Assembly: GCA_037974665.1 (NCBI GenBank)
Contig: CM075764.1
Span: 89,336,825 to 89,400,824 of the forward strand
Reading direction: 5' to 3'
Origin: Ehretia macrophylla
Lineage: Eukaryota; Streptophyta; Magnoliopsida; Boraginales; Ehretiaceae
DNA: 64,000 nucleotides
Position numbers and translations under genes: made by a program. Under the pieces are notes generated by a model, which worked only from the letters and a program-made list of their open reading frames with translations, searched no databases and had not been told where the DNA came from. Below, one piece after another: positions 23,019-34,932 of the stretch; within the stretch, counting starts at the first letter, position 1; the number at the start of each line of letters is the position of its first letter.

Positions 23019-23746
23019 ATAAGTTGTTAAGTAACTTTCATGACAAATTAATTAACATAACATAAGCTTGATTTAACAAATTGCAAAACAATTTGATCTT
23101 AAACGACTTGTTAGTAAGCTCATTTTAAACGAGTTTAATAAATTGGTTGGCTTTACAACTATTGATGAATCTGATCATTCGCAAAAGGAAAAGAATTTTA
23201 TGTCTTTGTGCTTGAAATGGAAAGCTAATTCTACTTGTTACAAATTATTTTGCTAAAGGTAAATAAGAGGTCTTAATTTGTTGTTCCTTTATGGATGAAT
23301 CACACTTTGTCTCCTCAAATACTTTACCAAATTGTATCTTGAAAATGTCAAAAGTTTAACAATTTGGTCCTATGCTTGTAGTTAAAAAAAATGTATATAA
23401 TCACATTTCAATTCTTAAGCACATGTTGAGCTTCACATTGCTTAAGGGTAGCTTCTTTTAATATTTATTTATTCATTTTTTTTTTTTGCGTGAAGGCCTT
23501 AAATCACATCAGAATACTTTTGGCATTTTAAGCTGGACTTGAAAATAGTTAGGATTAAAAGCGGCCAAATAAGCCTTTATATCCTTTGAACACCAAAGAG
23601 ATTCACCTTTATCGTTTTTGTTTTGGATAAGGTTTAAGATTATTTTTCGATTTATGCTTGTTATTCCACAAAACTTTTAGAATTCAAGAATTTACTAAAT
23701 GGAAAATAGATATAAATGAAGATATGATGCAATATGTTGATAAATA
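23019..23746. other. Anonymous AT-rich unit block, continued
   Basis: It resumes the block cut by the Copia element, matching about 2140-2880. No gene. Confidence 0.6.
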
Positions 23747-24726
23747 GAGTAAAATGCACCATACCCCCTTGTGTTTTTAAAAAGTTGTGTTATAAGCCAT
23801 GTATTTTAAAAAGTAGCACCATAAATCCTATGTTCTTGAAAACGTTACAAATAACCCCTTGCCGTCAATTTTTTCATTAAATTTAACGTGAGTGAGATAC
23901 ACTCGCCTATGATGCAACTATGAAACGTTCAAGCTATAAAACACGTGAAGAAAGATAAAAATACCCCTTCACAAAGACAGAAGCACAATAACCTAAAACT
24001 ATGGTTGCTTTGTTCTCCAAAGTAGGCTCGTTGAGACAACCAAGAAAAATAAGCAAGAAGACAAGCATCTTCTTCCTCATGACAATGTTGTATGGTTTAT
24101 CTGCAGCTTTGTTTGCATCAGAGGCATATTATTGTTTTTTTTCTTCTTATAATGATCATGTTGCTTTGTCTTGAACTCTTCTTTACCATTGTCGACATTG
24201 TATGTGTTGTCGCCAGAATCGATTCATCATGAGAAACAGACAAGGCGATGTTCTCACTCTTCTCGAGTTTGAGAGGGGGGCCAGGAGATTGGGCTGATGT
24301 ATTTTCGCACGCGTTTGTCGTTTGAAGATCTTTAACTGCTGGATATCGTTTCAGCTGTTTTGATGAAAATCCTTAGAAAGTTTTTGGCATATTTATGTGA
24401 GACTTGATTGAATATGGACAAGTATTGGATTCGATTAAGTTCTTTGTTTGAGTCAAAATGTTTGATCTGTGTATTACGCTGATAGTCATGGTTGAGTAAT
24501 TTTTCTGCTTAATGCAATTTTTGTTAAATCTAAAAAAAAAAAAAAAGATTTAAACGAGGACAATTTCATCATTTTACAAGGCTAACTAACAGAATTAAAC
24601 GAAATTTGAGTTTGGGGAGTGTTTGCAACATTTTCAATAACTCGGGGTTTATGGTGCGACTTTTTAAAACACAAGGTTTATGATGCAATTTTTTAAAAAT
24701 ACAAGGGGCTATGGTGCATTTTACTC
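23747..24726. mobile_element. Mutator-like element (980 bp) with long TIRs
   Basis: The ends start GAGTAAAATGCACCATA and form terminal inverted repeats of roughly 130-150 bp. Perfect flanking copies of TTGATAAATA (23737-23746, 24727-24736) fit the 9-10-bp duplication of Mutator elements. Other units lack the insertion. The core (about 23900-24580) has higher GC than its surroundings and no transposase. It could be captured host DNA (Pack-MULE), but I do not recognise a source gene. Confidence 0.8.
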
Positions 24727-25800
24727 TTGATAAATATTTGTATTTTCTAGGTAATTATGTCGATCTTTTTCAATGAGCAACAAGTATTTTATCACCCTGT
24801 ATTTTTTATTTCTTTTATTCAAGATCACCCTATATCTGCACTATTTGTTTAACAACTCTTATTTTTAACAAATAGAGTTAGTAAGGCCTTTGTTGTCTTT
24901 ATTTGAAGGAGTTATTAATAAAATTGAATACAATTAAAGTTTAAAACTAACATCGATAACTAAATATAAGTAAGAAAATAATAGATTAATAAGGAGTGGT
25001 AGGATGATAGTATATCGGGGTAAGATACGAGGTAAATGTAGCAAAATAGCTATTATAACAAGATAAAATGTAATTTAATACTTCTTGTGGGAAATGCAAT
25101 TTTTTGTAAATAGAAACAAAAACTAACAAACTCAAACACTAGAGCCTCGTGTAGTAAACTTGTTAAAAATTTTCTGAAAACACTTTCTCAATCATAATTA
25201 AAACCATACTCCCCAAAAAAAGATAATTTTTTTCAAACAATAGACTATATCCTTAGGAACAACTTGCCTAATTAATTCAAATTATACCTCTTCTAAAAAC
25301 AATTATTTGTATCGAGGTTTAGACCCTAACGTGATCTATAAGTCTTTCTAAAAGTGTTTATCGTCATTTAAAAGAAATATAATCAACAACTCCGTAGCAA
25401 ACTATCGGACATAGGAACTTTCAGCTCAGCCAAGCTATGTGTGTAATTACACCTCATAGTCATTATTGAGAAACAAAATAACCATAACCATATCAAAAAG
25501 TACTGGAAAACAAACTAATTGAGGCAATATAAGGTTACAATTAATTGGGACAATTATTGTCACCAGCATATTCTACATTACACCAAGAGACCTTTACAAT
25601 TCAAGATTTCAACAAACAAATTTTATTAATAAAAGCAGCTGCACCTATTTCCTTTAATAGTCTGCCTACGTACCTAACCGGAATCAAGTCGGGATCAAGC
25701 TACACGTAGTTCTTACAGAATATGAAATCCCTAGTTGCGTTTAATAAAATTTACATCATTTGAAGTTCTAATACTATACAAAGAATTAAAATACCTAAAT
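24727..25800. other. Anonymous AT-rich unit block, continued
   Basis: Matches about 2915-4119, with a gap of about 240 bp near 25420 relative to copy 1. No gene. Confidence 0.6.
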
Positions 25801-26957
25801 CTATGCAAAAACCGGCCTTCCGAAATGTTTTTGCGTATTGAAACTGGTAAAGGGCCTTCGCTGCGGGATATTGTTGCATCTTGATTTTGGTGGAGGAAGA
25901 TCCTTCACATCAAGTATTTGTATCTTTCTTTTCTTTTCTCGAATTGGTTGATACCTTGATTCCATCTTCTTTACACTATGTGCAAGTTTTGTCTGTACCT
26001 GCTCTTTATGAAGTTTCTTCTTAACTTGAGTGGTGACTTCCTTGGGCCTCTCTGACAACTTCATCAAGCGTTCTCTAGTCGTGTTACCATTATCATCTGA
26101 CAACTTTCTTGAATGTGCACACGCATTCTTTACTAACTTCCTTTTTTGAAGATTTTCCATCAGGATGGCCATCACAACCCCTTACTTGATCCAATTTCTT
26201 GCTAACTTTCTTGTACTCCTTTGGTACATTAATTATACGCCTTTCCCATTCGTCACCATTATCATCCAAACGAACACAGTGCCTCTTTGTTTCTCTAATG
26301 GTTAATGCATCAGTTCTCGTTGTTAGATTGTTTTTCCGTGAAGCTACTCCTCCATTAGCAAGGCCATCAGAAGAAGCCATATCTTGATTAAGACTCTTGT
26401 TCACATCACTTGTATTTTCCTTGCGCTTCTTCTGATCTGGAAAGTTGATTAAGCGTCCTCTTCCCATCTTGTTACCATTATCATCTGATGGAACACAATG
26501 CTTTCTTAAAGCTTCTTGATCAAGACCCATCTTGTTTGCTTTCTTGGGCATCTTCGGATATTTGATTATTATGCGCATTCCTTTCTTGCTACCATCATTA
26601 TCCGAACGATCACAGTGATTCTTGGTTGTGCATGCATGGTCGTGTTTACTTGATATTAATGCATCAGGGCTCGTAATGATCCGGTTGCTTTTTCTTGAAT
26701 CTTCACCATGATCAGGATGGTCATCACATTCCATATCATCGTCTTCGACGTCACTCTCGAGTCTCCACCCAACAAGGATCTCTCGGCTTCCTGAAGAGTG
26801 CTTCAGCAAGGCTTGATCTCTTCATCATGAACTTCTTCGGATTCCCCAAAGAAGCCGCTGAGATGGCTTCTTGAATCAACACAAATATATCAATTTCTTG
26901 TGAAAGATTATAGTAGGCTCGAAATACATCTTCAAGTTTTATTCCCCTCCTCTCCAT
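25801..26957 (-). pseudogene. HC-DNG repeat protein gene, copy 3
   Basis: The ATG (26955-26957) is intact. An insertion of about 7 bp near 26758 shifts the frame in the acidic region after CWVE. A deletion of about 8 bp near 26100 shifts it again before the fourth repeat. Between these, all repeats are readable (SRKSNRIITS, KHCVPSDDNGNKMGRGRL, RHCVRLDDNGDEWERR). The C-terminus ends normally at 25801. Two compensatable frameshifts and no nonsense substitution noticed. Confidence 0.75.
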
Positions 26958-27107
26958 AATCACCAAGTTACGTTGCTTCCTACTATGAGAAGTTGAAAGA
27001 AAAAGAAAGAATTGCTTAGGAAGAAGAAAAGACAATCTTCTCTTACGAACAACAAAACAAAGAATAGAATGTTTCTGGGGCGGTTTTTAAGAATTTTGTG
27101 TGGGATT

Positions 27108-27116
27108 TATATATAG
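27108..27116 (-). promoter_or_regulatory. TATA box of HC-DNG gene copy 3
   Basis: On the minus strand CTATATATAAA lies about 150 bp before the ATG. It is a variant of the CTATATATATAG in copies 2, 4 and 5. Confidence 0.45.
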
Positions 27117-27655
27117 AATGTAATGAAAACGTTTTGGGTCTTTGTTTCTTTTTGCGCAAGATACAAACATGGGCGGAATTATTTATTTCAACTTCTTCTT
27201 GTTAGAATTTTTTAGGTTTGGGAACGAATACCCCATTATTATTACGTTATGATTGGCCCAATCGATTTTGGCCTATCACGTTTAATCCAAGTGAGCCTAA
27301 TTATACAATTAAAGCCATCGTTCAACTGACCAAGACTGTGGTCAATTTTCAAGGACCTATTCTTCAATAGTTTAGAAGCAGCTAAAATGGCTTGCTTTTA
27401 TATGAGAAGGCATAAAATAATAACTTACGGATGTTCACTTCTTGTGATTTTACTCTTTAGATGCAATGTTAAGTTTGAATTGTTTTACTTTACTTTCATA
27501 TGGGTACTATCAAGTTTAAGTTTAATGAAGATATGAATGAATTTTTTTATTCTAAACCCTATGCTTGGTAGGTAGTATATTAGGATAGTATTGGGGATGA
27601 CTTTTGTAAAATGACAACATACCAATTTGTTATTGTATACATGCAGTTATTTTAA
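27117..27655. other. Upstream spacer, small spliced gene deleted
   Basis: The upstream region runs to CTTTCATATGGG (27491-27505) and then joins the block before rpoB. The two exons of the small spliced gene (about 600 bp) are deleted in this unit. The uninterrupted AGGATAGTAT site of the solo LTR is near 27575. Confidence 0.65.
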
Positions 27656-28656
27656 GAATCACTCACATATTCTTCTAAATTATATATGTTTGTGGGATTA
27701 ATATAGAAAACCAACAGGGATATGCAAGAATAAACTAATTTTATTGGAAATATTCCTCTAATAAATTTCTTGGTAACTTATCTAGTAAATGGAATATATA
27801 GAATTATGATCAACCAAATATTGCAAACCCCGGTATTTCTTACCGTTCAAAATTTGACCATAACAGAATTTCGGTCTATACTAGCACCATAATATCATAT
27901 TGGGAAGGAAAATCAGAATTAGAAATTGATAGAAAAGAAATAATATAGGCTCGTGTGAGTAGGAAACAAAAAAATAGTTTTTTCTAGTCTATCATCATCT
28001 ATGGGTTTGAATCTGAGAGAAATTCTAGAGAATATTTGTTTCCTAAATTTTTTTTGTCTTTCTGAATGATAAGGAGATAAAAAAACAATTAGGTCAAAAG
28101 AAAATGCCATTTTGGAGTTTTATCAACAATTTGCTTGTATAGGCGGGGATTCGTTATTTTCTAAATCTTTATGTAACTAATTACAAAAGAAATTCTTTCA
28201 ACAAAGATGTGAATTAGGAAGGATTGACAATGAAATTCGAACTAAAGACTAAATCTTGATATACCTTAGAACAATACATTTTTTTACCATGAGATAAATT
28301 GATAATTGCAGATCATTTGATTGGATTGAAATTTGCAATGGGTGCACTTGGCGATATGAATCATTTAAAAAAATAAACGTATTAGTTCTATAGTCAATCT
28401 TTTACAAGATCAATTTGGATTGGCTCTGGGTCGTTTAGAAAATGTGGTTCAAGGGACTACATGTGGAACAATTCGCATAAATTGATACCAACTCCTTTGA
28501 ATTTGGTAACTTCAACTCCATTAACAACTACTTATGAGTCCTTTTTCGGGTTACACCAATTATCTCAAGTTTTGGATCAAAAACTATCCATTGACACAAA
28601 TAATTCATGGTAGAAAATTGAGTTATTTGGGATATGGAGGACTGATAGCGCAAACC
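27656..28656 (+). pseudogene. rpoB: Plastid rpoB fragment, copy 3
   Basis: Same extent as 17673-18675, with independent lesions. Readable pieces include [20 protein letters not shown] and [10 protein letters not shown]. One extra A in the LKNK region (near 28370) shifts the frame. Confidence 0.85.
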
Positions 28657-28985
28657 TTAATAATAACAGTAATAATATAATAATAATACTACTAATAATA
28701 AATAAACAATTAAGATTAAATAATAAAAGATAATAATAATAATTTATTAATTAATAATAATAATATCTATGTTATTTTTATATATTTTTATGTATTAAAA
28801 GAGCATTTTTATCATTTGACAAATAATAATGAGAAAACTAATAAAATATAATTATATCATTAATGACACTAATAAATAATAATTATGATGATAAGGATTG
28901 TCTTTTTATAATTATATACATGTTATGTTTTGAAAGTGTATTCTTGTCATTTATAATATCATATATTAATAATAATAAATATTAT
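28657..28985. repeat. AAT-rich spacer after rpoB
   Basis: Same spacer as after the other rpoB fragments. accD does not follow; the sequence switches to Mutator-like TIR at 28986. Confidence 0.65.
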
Positions 28986-29215
28986 AGTAAAATGCACCAT
29001 ACCCCCTTGTGTTTTTATAAAATTGCGTTATAAATTCTGTATTTTAAAAAGTAGCACCATAAACCTTGTGTTATTAAAAATGTTGCAAATAACCCTCTGC
29101 CGTCAAATTTTCCGTCAATTTTAACGTGAGTGTGATACATGCGCTTATAATGTAAATATAAAATGTATCAAGCTGTAAAATAAATGAAGAAGGACGAAAG
29201 TACCCCTTTTCTTAA
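28986..29215. mobile_element. Truncated Mutator-like element, same family as 23747
   Basis: Starts AGTAAAATGCACCATACC and follows the left TIR and sub-TIR of the 980-bp element for about 215 bp. It then stops; no right end. Confidence 0.65.
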
Positions 29216-29820
29216 AAGTGCATGATACCCCCTTGTGTTATACAAAACTTGCATAATAAACCCTATATTTTAAAAACTAGCAGATACCCCCTATGTTAAA
29301 TAAAATGTTGCATTATACCCCTTGCTGTTCAATTTTTAGCTATAATTAACTGAGAGTGCCTTCTTACAATTTTTTATATGACCAAAATACTCTTAATTTA
29401 TTATTTTTTTCTTTTTTCTGTTTAAACATGTTCTTCATCTTCACCAACAACCAAACCACTTCCACTTAGTCTATCGCAAATGGAGTTGTGGATCGTATAT
29501 GCAACAAAATAAAAATGCTTTGCTTTGCAACCCAATTTTTTCCTCTCTTAACTATCGCCCTAGCTAGATCCATTAAAGAAAGTTGATAAATATCTTTTTT
29601 TTCCTCAATTATTATTTTGTTGGTTCTTGGTCTAGTAAATGTTAAAAAGGCATTGCCTTAGCTAGATCCATTAAAGAAAGCTGATAAAGATTTTTTTTTT
29701 TTTTTGGGGTCAAGAGTTGATGCAGATAGGGAATGGTAATGGTGGAAAAGAGATGGTGAAAGATGGTGACGGCTAGTAGTGTGGAATGAGGTTACTGAAG
29801 TGAAGAAAACACATATATAA
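29212..29820. other. Second, diverged Mutator-like TIR and anonymous DNA
   Basis: From 29216 a related but distinct TIR-like stretch (GTGCATGATACCCCCTTG) runs about 120 bp. A direct repeat of about 33 bp (core TAGCTAGATCCATTAAAGAA) occurs at about 29571 and 29659. No gene recognised. Confidence 0.4.
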
Positions 29821-29849
29821 ATGGATGCTTTAAATTTATCAAATGAGAG

Positions 29850-29965
29850 GCTTTGCCTAGTGGTTAGTCTTTAAGCTTAAAAATTGAAAGGTTGCGGGTT
29901 CAATTCCCAGCAGCGCGCTAGTTTCCTAAATAAATTTTGTCTCAAGGACATGTCATTGCCATATG
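29850..29965 (+). mobile_element. tRNA-derived SINE-like element (different family)
   Basis: A-box-like TTGCCTAGTGG at about 29865 and a strong B box, GGGTTCAATTCCC, at about 29909. No tRNA cloverleaf can be closed, so it is a SINE head or tRNA pseudogene, not a tRNA gene. The 3' end is not clear. Confidence 0.5.
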
Positions 29966-30109
29966 TCATCAAACCATTGGATGAGTTTGAATTGTTTTCC
30001 TTTACTTTCATATAAACCATATCTGATGTCTTTTATTATTATGATTATTATTTTGTTCTTACATTGGGCAACATGTGTTCTATGTGAAAGTATCATATGC
30101 AGCTATATG

Positions 30110-30260
30110 AGCAATAAAAATTATAGCTGTCAGTAAGTAACATGTTTTCATGACTTTATATTTGTGGTCTTATACACATATAAAGTGACATTCTGTTCGC
30201 AGGTGCTTCTTCTTTGGAGGAATTAATTACACGGGCCATCAGTGATACAAAAAGTTACTA
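30110..30260 (+). pseudogene. Last two exons of the unrecognised spliced gene, copy 4
   Basis: Donor GTAAGT after TAGCTGTCA (about 30134) and acceptor TTCGCAG. The last exon reads SSLEELITRAISDTKSY then TAG. Nearly identical to copy 2. Confidence 0.4.
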
Positions 30261-30596
30261 GTGCTCAGCCATTGATATCCATATCCTTTGCTGGTGTTAA
30301 AGGATATATCTAGACTTTGAAAGATTTATCTGCCCGAAGGGGATAAATCTCTTTAGAGATGTCTCATTGTTTCATTTGAGTAGAAGGTTCATACCGAATG
30401 TTATGTATTCTGCCCAAAGGAAAATATGGAATATACATTAAACTCTCATAAAGATGTTGCTATTGCAGTTTATCTCCTTTTGATTAGATCATTATTTCAT
30501 GTTTCTCTTACAGTTAGCAACATTCTTGTAAATGGTCAAATTTGTTAAATCAATATTTTGACTAGAAATATTTATTATCAATTGATTACATCACAT
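30261..30596. other. Conserved unit block, shortened
   Basis: Matches 17182-17515 and then joins rpoB at TCACATGAGAT, skipping about 590 bp of block and rpoB found in copy 2. Confidence 0.6.
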
Positions 30597-31183
30597 GAGA
30601 TAAAAAAAACAATTGGGTCAAAAGAAAATATCATTTTGGAGTTTTATCAACAACTTGCTTGTGTTGGCGGGGATTCAGTATTTTCTGAATCCTTATGTAA
30701 CTAATTACAAAAGAAATTCTTTCAACAAATATGTGAATTAGGAAGGATTGGCAATGAAATACGAACTGAAGACTAAATCTTGATAAACCCTAGAAGAATA
30801 CATTTTTTTTTTACAATGAGATAAATTGATGGCCGCTGATCATTTGATTGGACTAAAATTTGCAATGGATACACTTGACGATATGAATTATTTAAAAAAT
30901 AAACGTATTAGTTCTATAGCCGATCTTTTACAAGATCAATTTGGATTGGCTCTGGTTCGTTTAGAAAATGTGGTTCGAGGGACTATATGTGGAGCAATAC
31001 GCAAAAATTGATACCGACTCTTCAGAATTTGGTAACTCCAACTCCATTAACAACTACTTATGAGTCCTTTTTCGGGTCACACCAATTATCGAAAGTTTTG
31101 GATCAAAAACTAGTCCGTTGACACAAATAATTCATGGAAGAAAATTGAGTTATTTGGGATCTAGAGGACTGATAGCGTGAACC
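30597..31183 (+). pseudogene. rpoB: Plastid rpoB fragment, 5'-shortened copy
   Basis: Begins at the KKIGSKENI-like region and runs to GRKLSYLGS. An uninterrupted 61-codon stretch at 30826-31011 reads [18 protein letters not shown] and [20 protein letters not shown]. Stops and frameshifts surround it. Confidence 0.85.
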
Positions 31184-31255
31184 ATAATAATAAGAGTAAT
31201 AATAGTAATAATAATACTACTAATAATAAATAATAAATTAAGATTAAATAATAAC

Positions 31256-31289
<34 letters not shown>

Positions 31290-31550
31290 TTCTGTGTTGG
31301 TTTTATATATTTTAATGTATTAAAAGAGCATTTTTATTATTTGACAAATAATAATGATAAAACTAATAAAATATAATTATATCATTATTGATACTAATAA
31401 TTAATATTTATGATGATAAGGATTTACTTTTTAAAATTATATATATGTTATGTTTTTAAAGCGTATTTTTGTCATTGATAATATCATATATTAATAATAA
31501 TAAATATTATTATTTAATAATATCAATAAAAAGATAATACACACGAAAGG
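31184..31550. repeat. AAT-rich spacer between rpoB and accD
   Basis: Same layout as 58-420. Confidence 0.7.
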
Positions 31551-31830
31551 TAGTGATTTAACTATAAGAGAAAGCTCTAATAATCTTGATGTAACTAAAA
31601 AATACAGACATTTGTGGGTTCAATGCGAAAATTGTTATGGATTAAATTATATTAAAAAAATTGAAATAAAACATGAATATTTGTGAACAATGGGGATATC
31701 ATTTGAACATGAGTAGTTCAGGTAGAATTGAGCTTTCAATCAATCCAGGTACTTGGGATCCTATGGATGAAGATATGACCTCTTTAGATCCCATTGAATT
31801 TCATTCGGAAGATGACCCTTATAAAGATGG
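31551..31830 (+). pseudogene. accD: Plastid accD fragment, best-preserved copy
   Basis: Reads [33 protein letters not shown], then from an ATG at 31673 [20 protein letters not shown] and [19 protein letters not shown] to EDDPYKDG. Three of the four zinc-finger Cys remain (the fourth is Trp). A one-base frame change separates the two halves near 31650. Confidence 0.88.
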
Positions 31831-32648
31831 TTTTTATTATTATATATACATGTTTATATTTTGAAACCATATTATCGTCAGTTAATAAATAATAATATAT
31901 TAAAAATATATCAATAACAAATAATAATAATGATTATCATTCTATTATTACATAAATATTATTTTTTGAAATGACATTTTGATCATTTGAACAACAACAA
32001 CATCATCAACAACAACAACAACAACAACAATAATAATAATAATATTTATAATAGACTCTTTCTTTTTTAAGCTAGGCTATAATAATAGACTTTTGTTATT
32101 ATGTACATATTAAATTTCAAAAGAGCATTTTGATAATTTGACAAATGAATTCATTTCAAGAATATGAGAATAGGCTAATTCCATTTGTTTTGTCTGGAAT
32201 GACTATTCCCATATTCATAAGAATCACATGACATCAAGAATGAGATTCTTAAGTTCATTATTTCATACCAAAAATTTGAATAGGAATAAAGCCAATAATA
32301 TCATTTCTTTTCCAACTCATTCCAGCATACGAATCGCTATCTAAGAGTTTTATTTTATTATTTGATAACAAATAAAAGGAGATGACACCCCAGCATATGA
32401 ATAACTACTTAAGAGCTTTTTTATTTTATTCGATAACAAATAAAAGGATATGGCATGACAAAGATCCCAAGTTCACATAGCAAATTGTTGAGGTCGAAGG
32501 TAGCAAATTTCAATTTACGCACTCTCATTACCAATTTTATTCATCAAGCATTGCTATACATCATTCTATTTTTATCACTAATTTATCACCTCTTATATGG
32601 ATGCTTAGTTGGTATGTTAAAATAACAAACTTTTCTATTTTTCTTTCT

Positions 32649-32650
<2 letters not shown>
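31831..32650. other. Unit spacer: CAA/AAT repeats and anonymous DNA
   Basis: (CAA)n-(AAT)n at about 31990-32045; the 65-bp tandem pair at about 32335-32450. Confidence 0.6.
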
Positions 32651-32726
<76 letters not shown>

Positions 32727-32782
32727 TTATATATATTTTTATTTTTTTTTTTTTTTTTTTTTTTTATTATTTTTTTTTTTTT
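32651..32782. repeat. (TA)n plus poly(T), SINE tail
   Basis: About 36 TA units, then a T-rich run of about 45 bp adjoining the SINE. Confidence 0.9.
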
Positions 32783-32972
32783 GTTAGCGTGAGAACCAAG
32801 TTAGCAGAGCCCGACAGCAACTGGTAAATCACGGGTGCAAAGGTGCGTCCCAACACATATTCTAAGTTAGTTAAAAGTGTAAACCTAATATGAAACCCAA
32901 GAGTTTCAAACTTAACCTTACCAGATGTTACTTTCTTTGTTTACCACTAGGCTACCCCTTTGAGGGCTCTTC
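32783..32972 (-). mobile_element. tRNA-derived SINE, array copy 4
   Basis: Same boxes and orientation as copy 3. Confidence 0.7.
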
Positions 32973-34932
32973 TTTTAACATGTCAACTAAACATCATAAA
33001 GTAGATGATAAATTTGTGATAGAAATAAGGTGATATATAACATTAATCTTATTTGTCTCTTAACTGACCACTTGGAACATGTATTAGAACCTGCCACTAC
33101 ATCATGGGACCTATAATCTTAATAGAGATGACCGACTAAGAGTAAAGGGGACTGACATACCATACAACCTAATGGAAGCATTACGTCCAAATTATTTTCC
33201 TTGTTAAGTCAAACATGAAGATGTTCAAGTTTGATTTGAATATTGAGTCTTCATTTTATTGAAATTACTTTTTGAATTCCAACTAATTTGTTACGAACTT
33301 TAATAGCACCTCATTATGAAACTCAGAAAATAAGTTATTAAGTAACTCTCAGACAAATTAATTAACATAACATAAGCTTGATTTAACGAATTGCAAAACA
33401 ATTTGATCTTAAACGACTTGTTAATTAGTAAGCTTGTTTTAAACGAGTTAAATAAATTGGTTGGCTTTACAACTATTGATGAATCTGATCATTCACAAAA
33501 GGAAAAGAATTTTTTGTCTTTGTGCTTGAAATGGAAAGCTAATTCTACTTGTTACTAATTATTTTGCTAAAGGTAAATAAGAGGTCTTGATTTGTTGCTT
33601 CGTTATGGATGAATCACACTTTTTCTCCTCAAATACTTTACCAAATTGTATCTTGAAAATGTCAAAAGTTTAACAATTTGGTCCTATGCTTGAAATGGTT
33701 TTTTTTTTAAAAATATATATATATATATATATATATATAGTCACATTTCAATTCTTAAGCTCATGTTGAGGCTCACATTGCTTGATGCTAGCTTCTTTTA
33801 TTATTTATTTATTCAATTTTTTTTTGTGTGTGAAGGACTTAAATCACATCAGAATACTTTTGACATTTTAAGCTGGACTTGAAAATAGTTAAGATTAAAA
33901 GCAGCCAAATAAGCCTTTATATCTTTTTAACACCAAAGAGATTCACCTTTATCGTTTTTATTTTGGATAAGATTTAAGATTATTTTTCGATTTATGCTTG
34001 TTATTCCACAAAAATTTTAGAATACAAGAATTTAATAAATGGAAAATAGATATAAATGAAAATATGATGCAATGTGTTGATATATATATATTTTTTCTAG
34101 GTAAATATGTCGATCTTTTTCATTGAGCAAGAAGTATTTTATCACCCTGTATTTTTTATTTTTTTATTCAAGATCACCCTATATCTGCACTCTTTGTGTA
34201 ACACCTCTTATTTTTAACAAAAAGAGTTAGTAAGGCCTTTGTTGTCATCATTTGAAGGAGTTATTAATAAAATTGAATACAATTAAAGTTCAAAACTAAC
34301 ATTGATAACTAAACATAAGTAAGAAAATAATAATAGATTAATAAGGAGTGGTGGGATGATAGTATATCTTGGTAAGATATGAGGTAAAGGTAGTAAAATA
34401 GCTATTATAACAAGATAAAATGTAATTTAATCCTTCTTGTGGGAAATGCAATTTTTTGTAAATTGAAGCAAAAAATAACAAACTCAAACACTAGTGGGTC
34501 GTGTGGTAAACTTGTAAAAAAAATTCTGAAGAACACTTTCTCGATCATAATCAAAACCATACTCCTAAAAAAAAGATAATTTTTTTCAAACAATAGACTA
34601 TATCCTTAGGAACAACTTGCCTAATTAATTCAAATCATACATCTTCTAAATACAATTATTTGTGTCAAGGTTTAGACCCTAACGTGACCTATAAGTCTTT
34701 CTAAAAGTGTTTCTCATCATTTAAAGGAAAAATAATCAACAACTCTTCGGCAAACTATCGGACATAGGAACGGAAAATGGTAGCAAACTTTAAGTCTTTC
34801 TAAAAATGTTACTCTTCCGGATCTTTTTCACTAATAAATTGCGGCCCACTGGAAAACTAAATGGGGCTAATGTTCAATAACTTCTAAGACATAAATGTTT
34901 GAATAACTTTCAGCTCAGCCAAGCTATGTGTG
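32973..34932. other. Anonymous AT-rich unit block
   Basis: Matches 1776-3760. A TA tract lies at about 33714-33739. From 33203 on it is also part of the block duplicated at 38612-41360. No gene. Confidence 0.6.

Noticed and set aside
29850..29965. Functional tRNA gene
   Set aside because: A- and B-box-like sequences exist but no acceptor stem or anticodon arm pairs; best read as a SINE or tRNA pseudogene.
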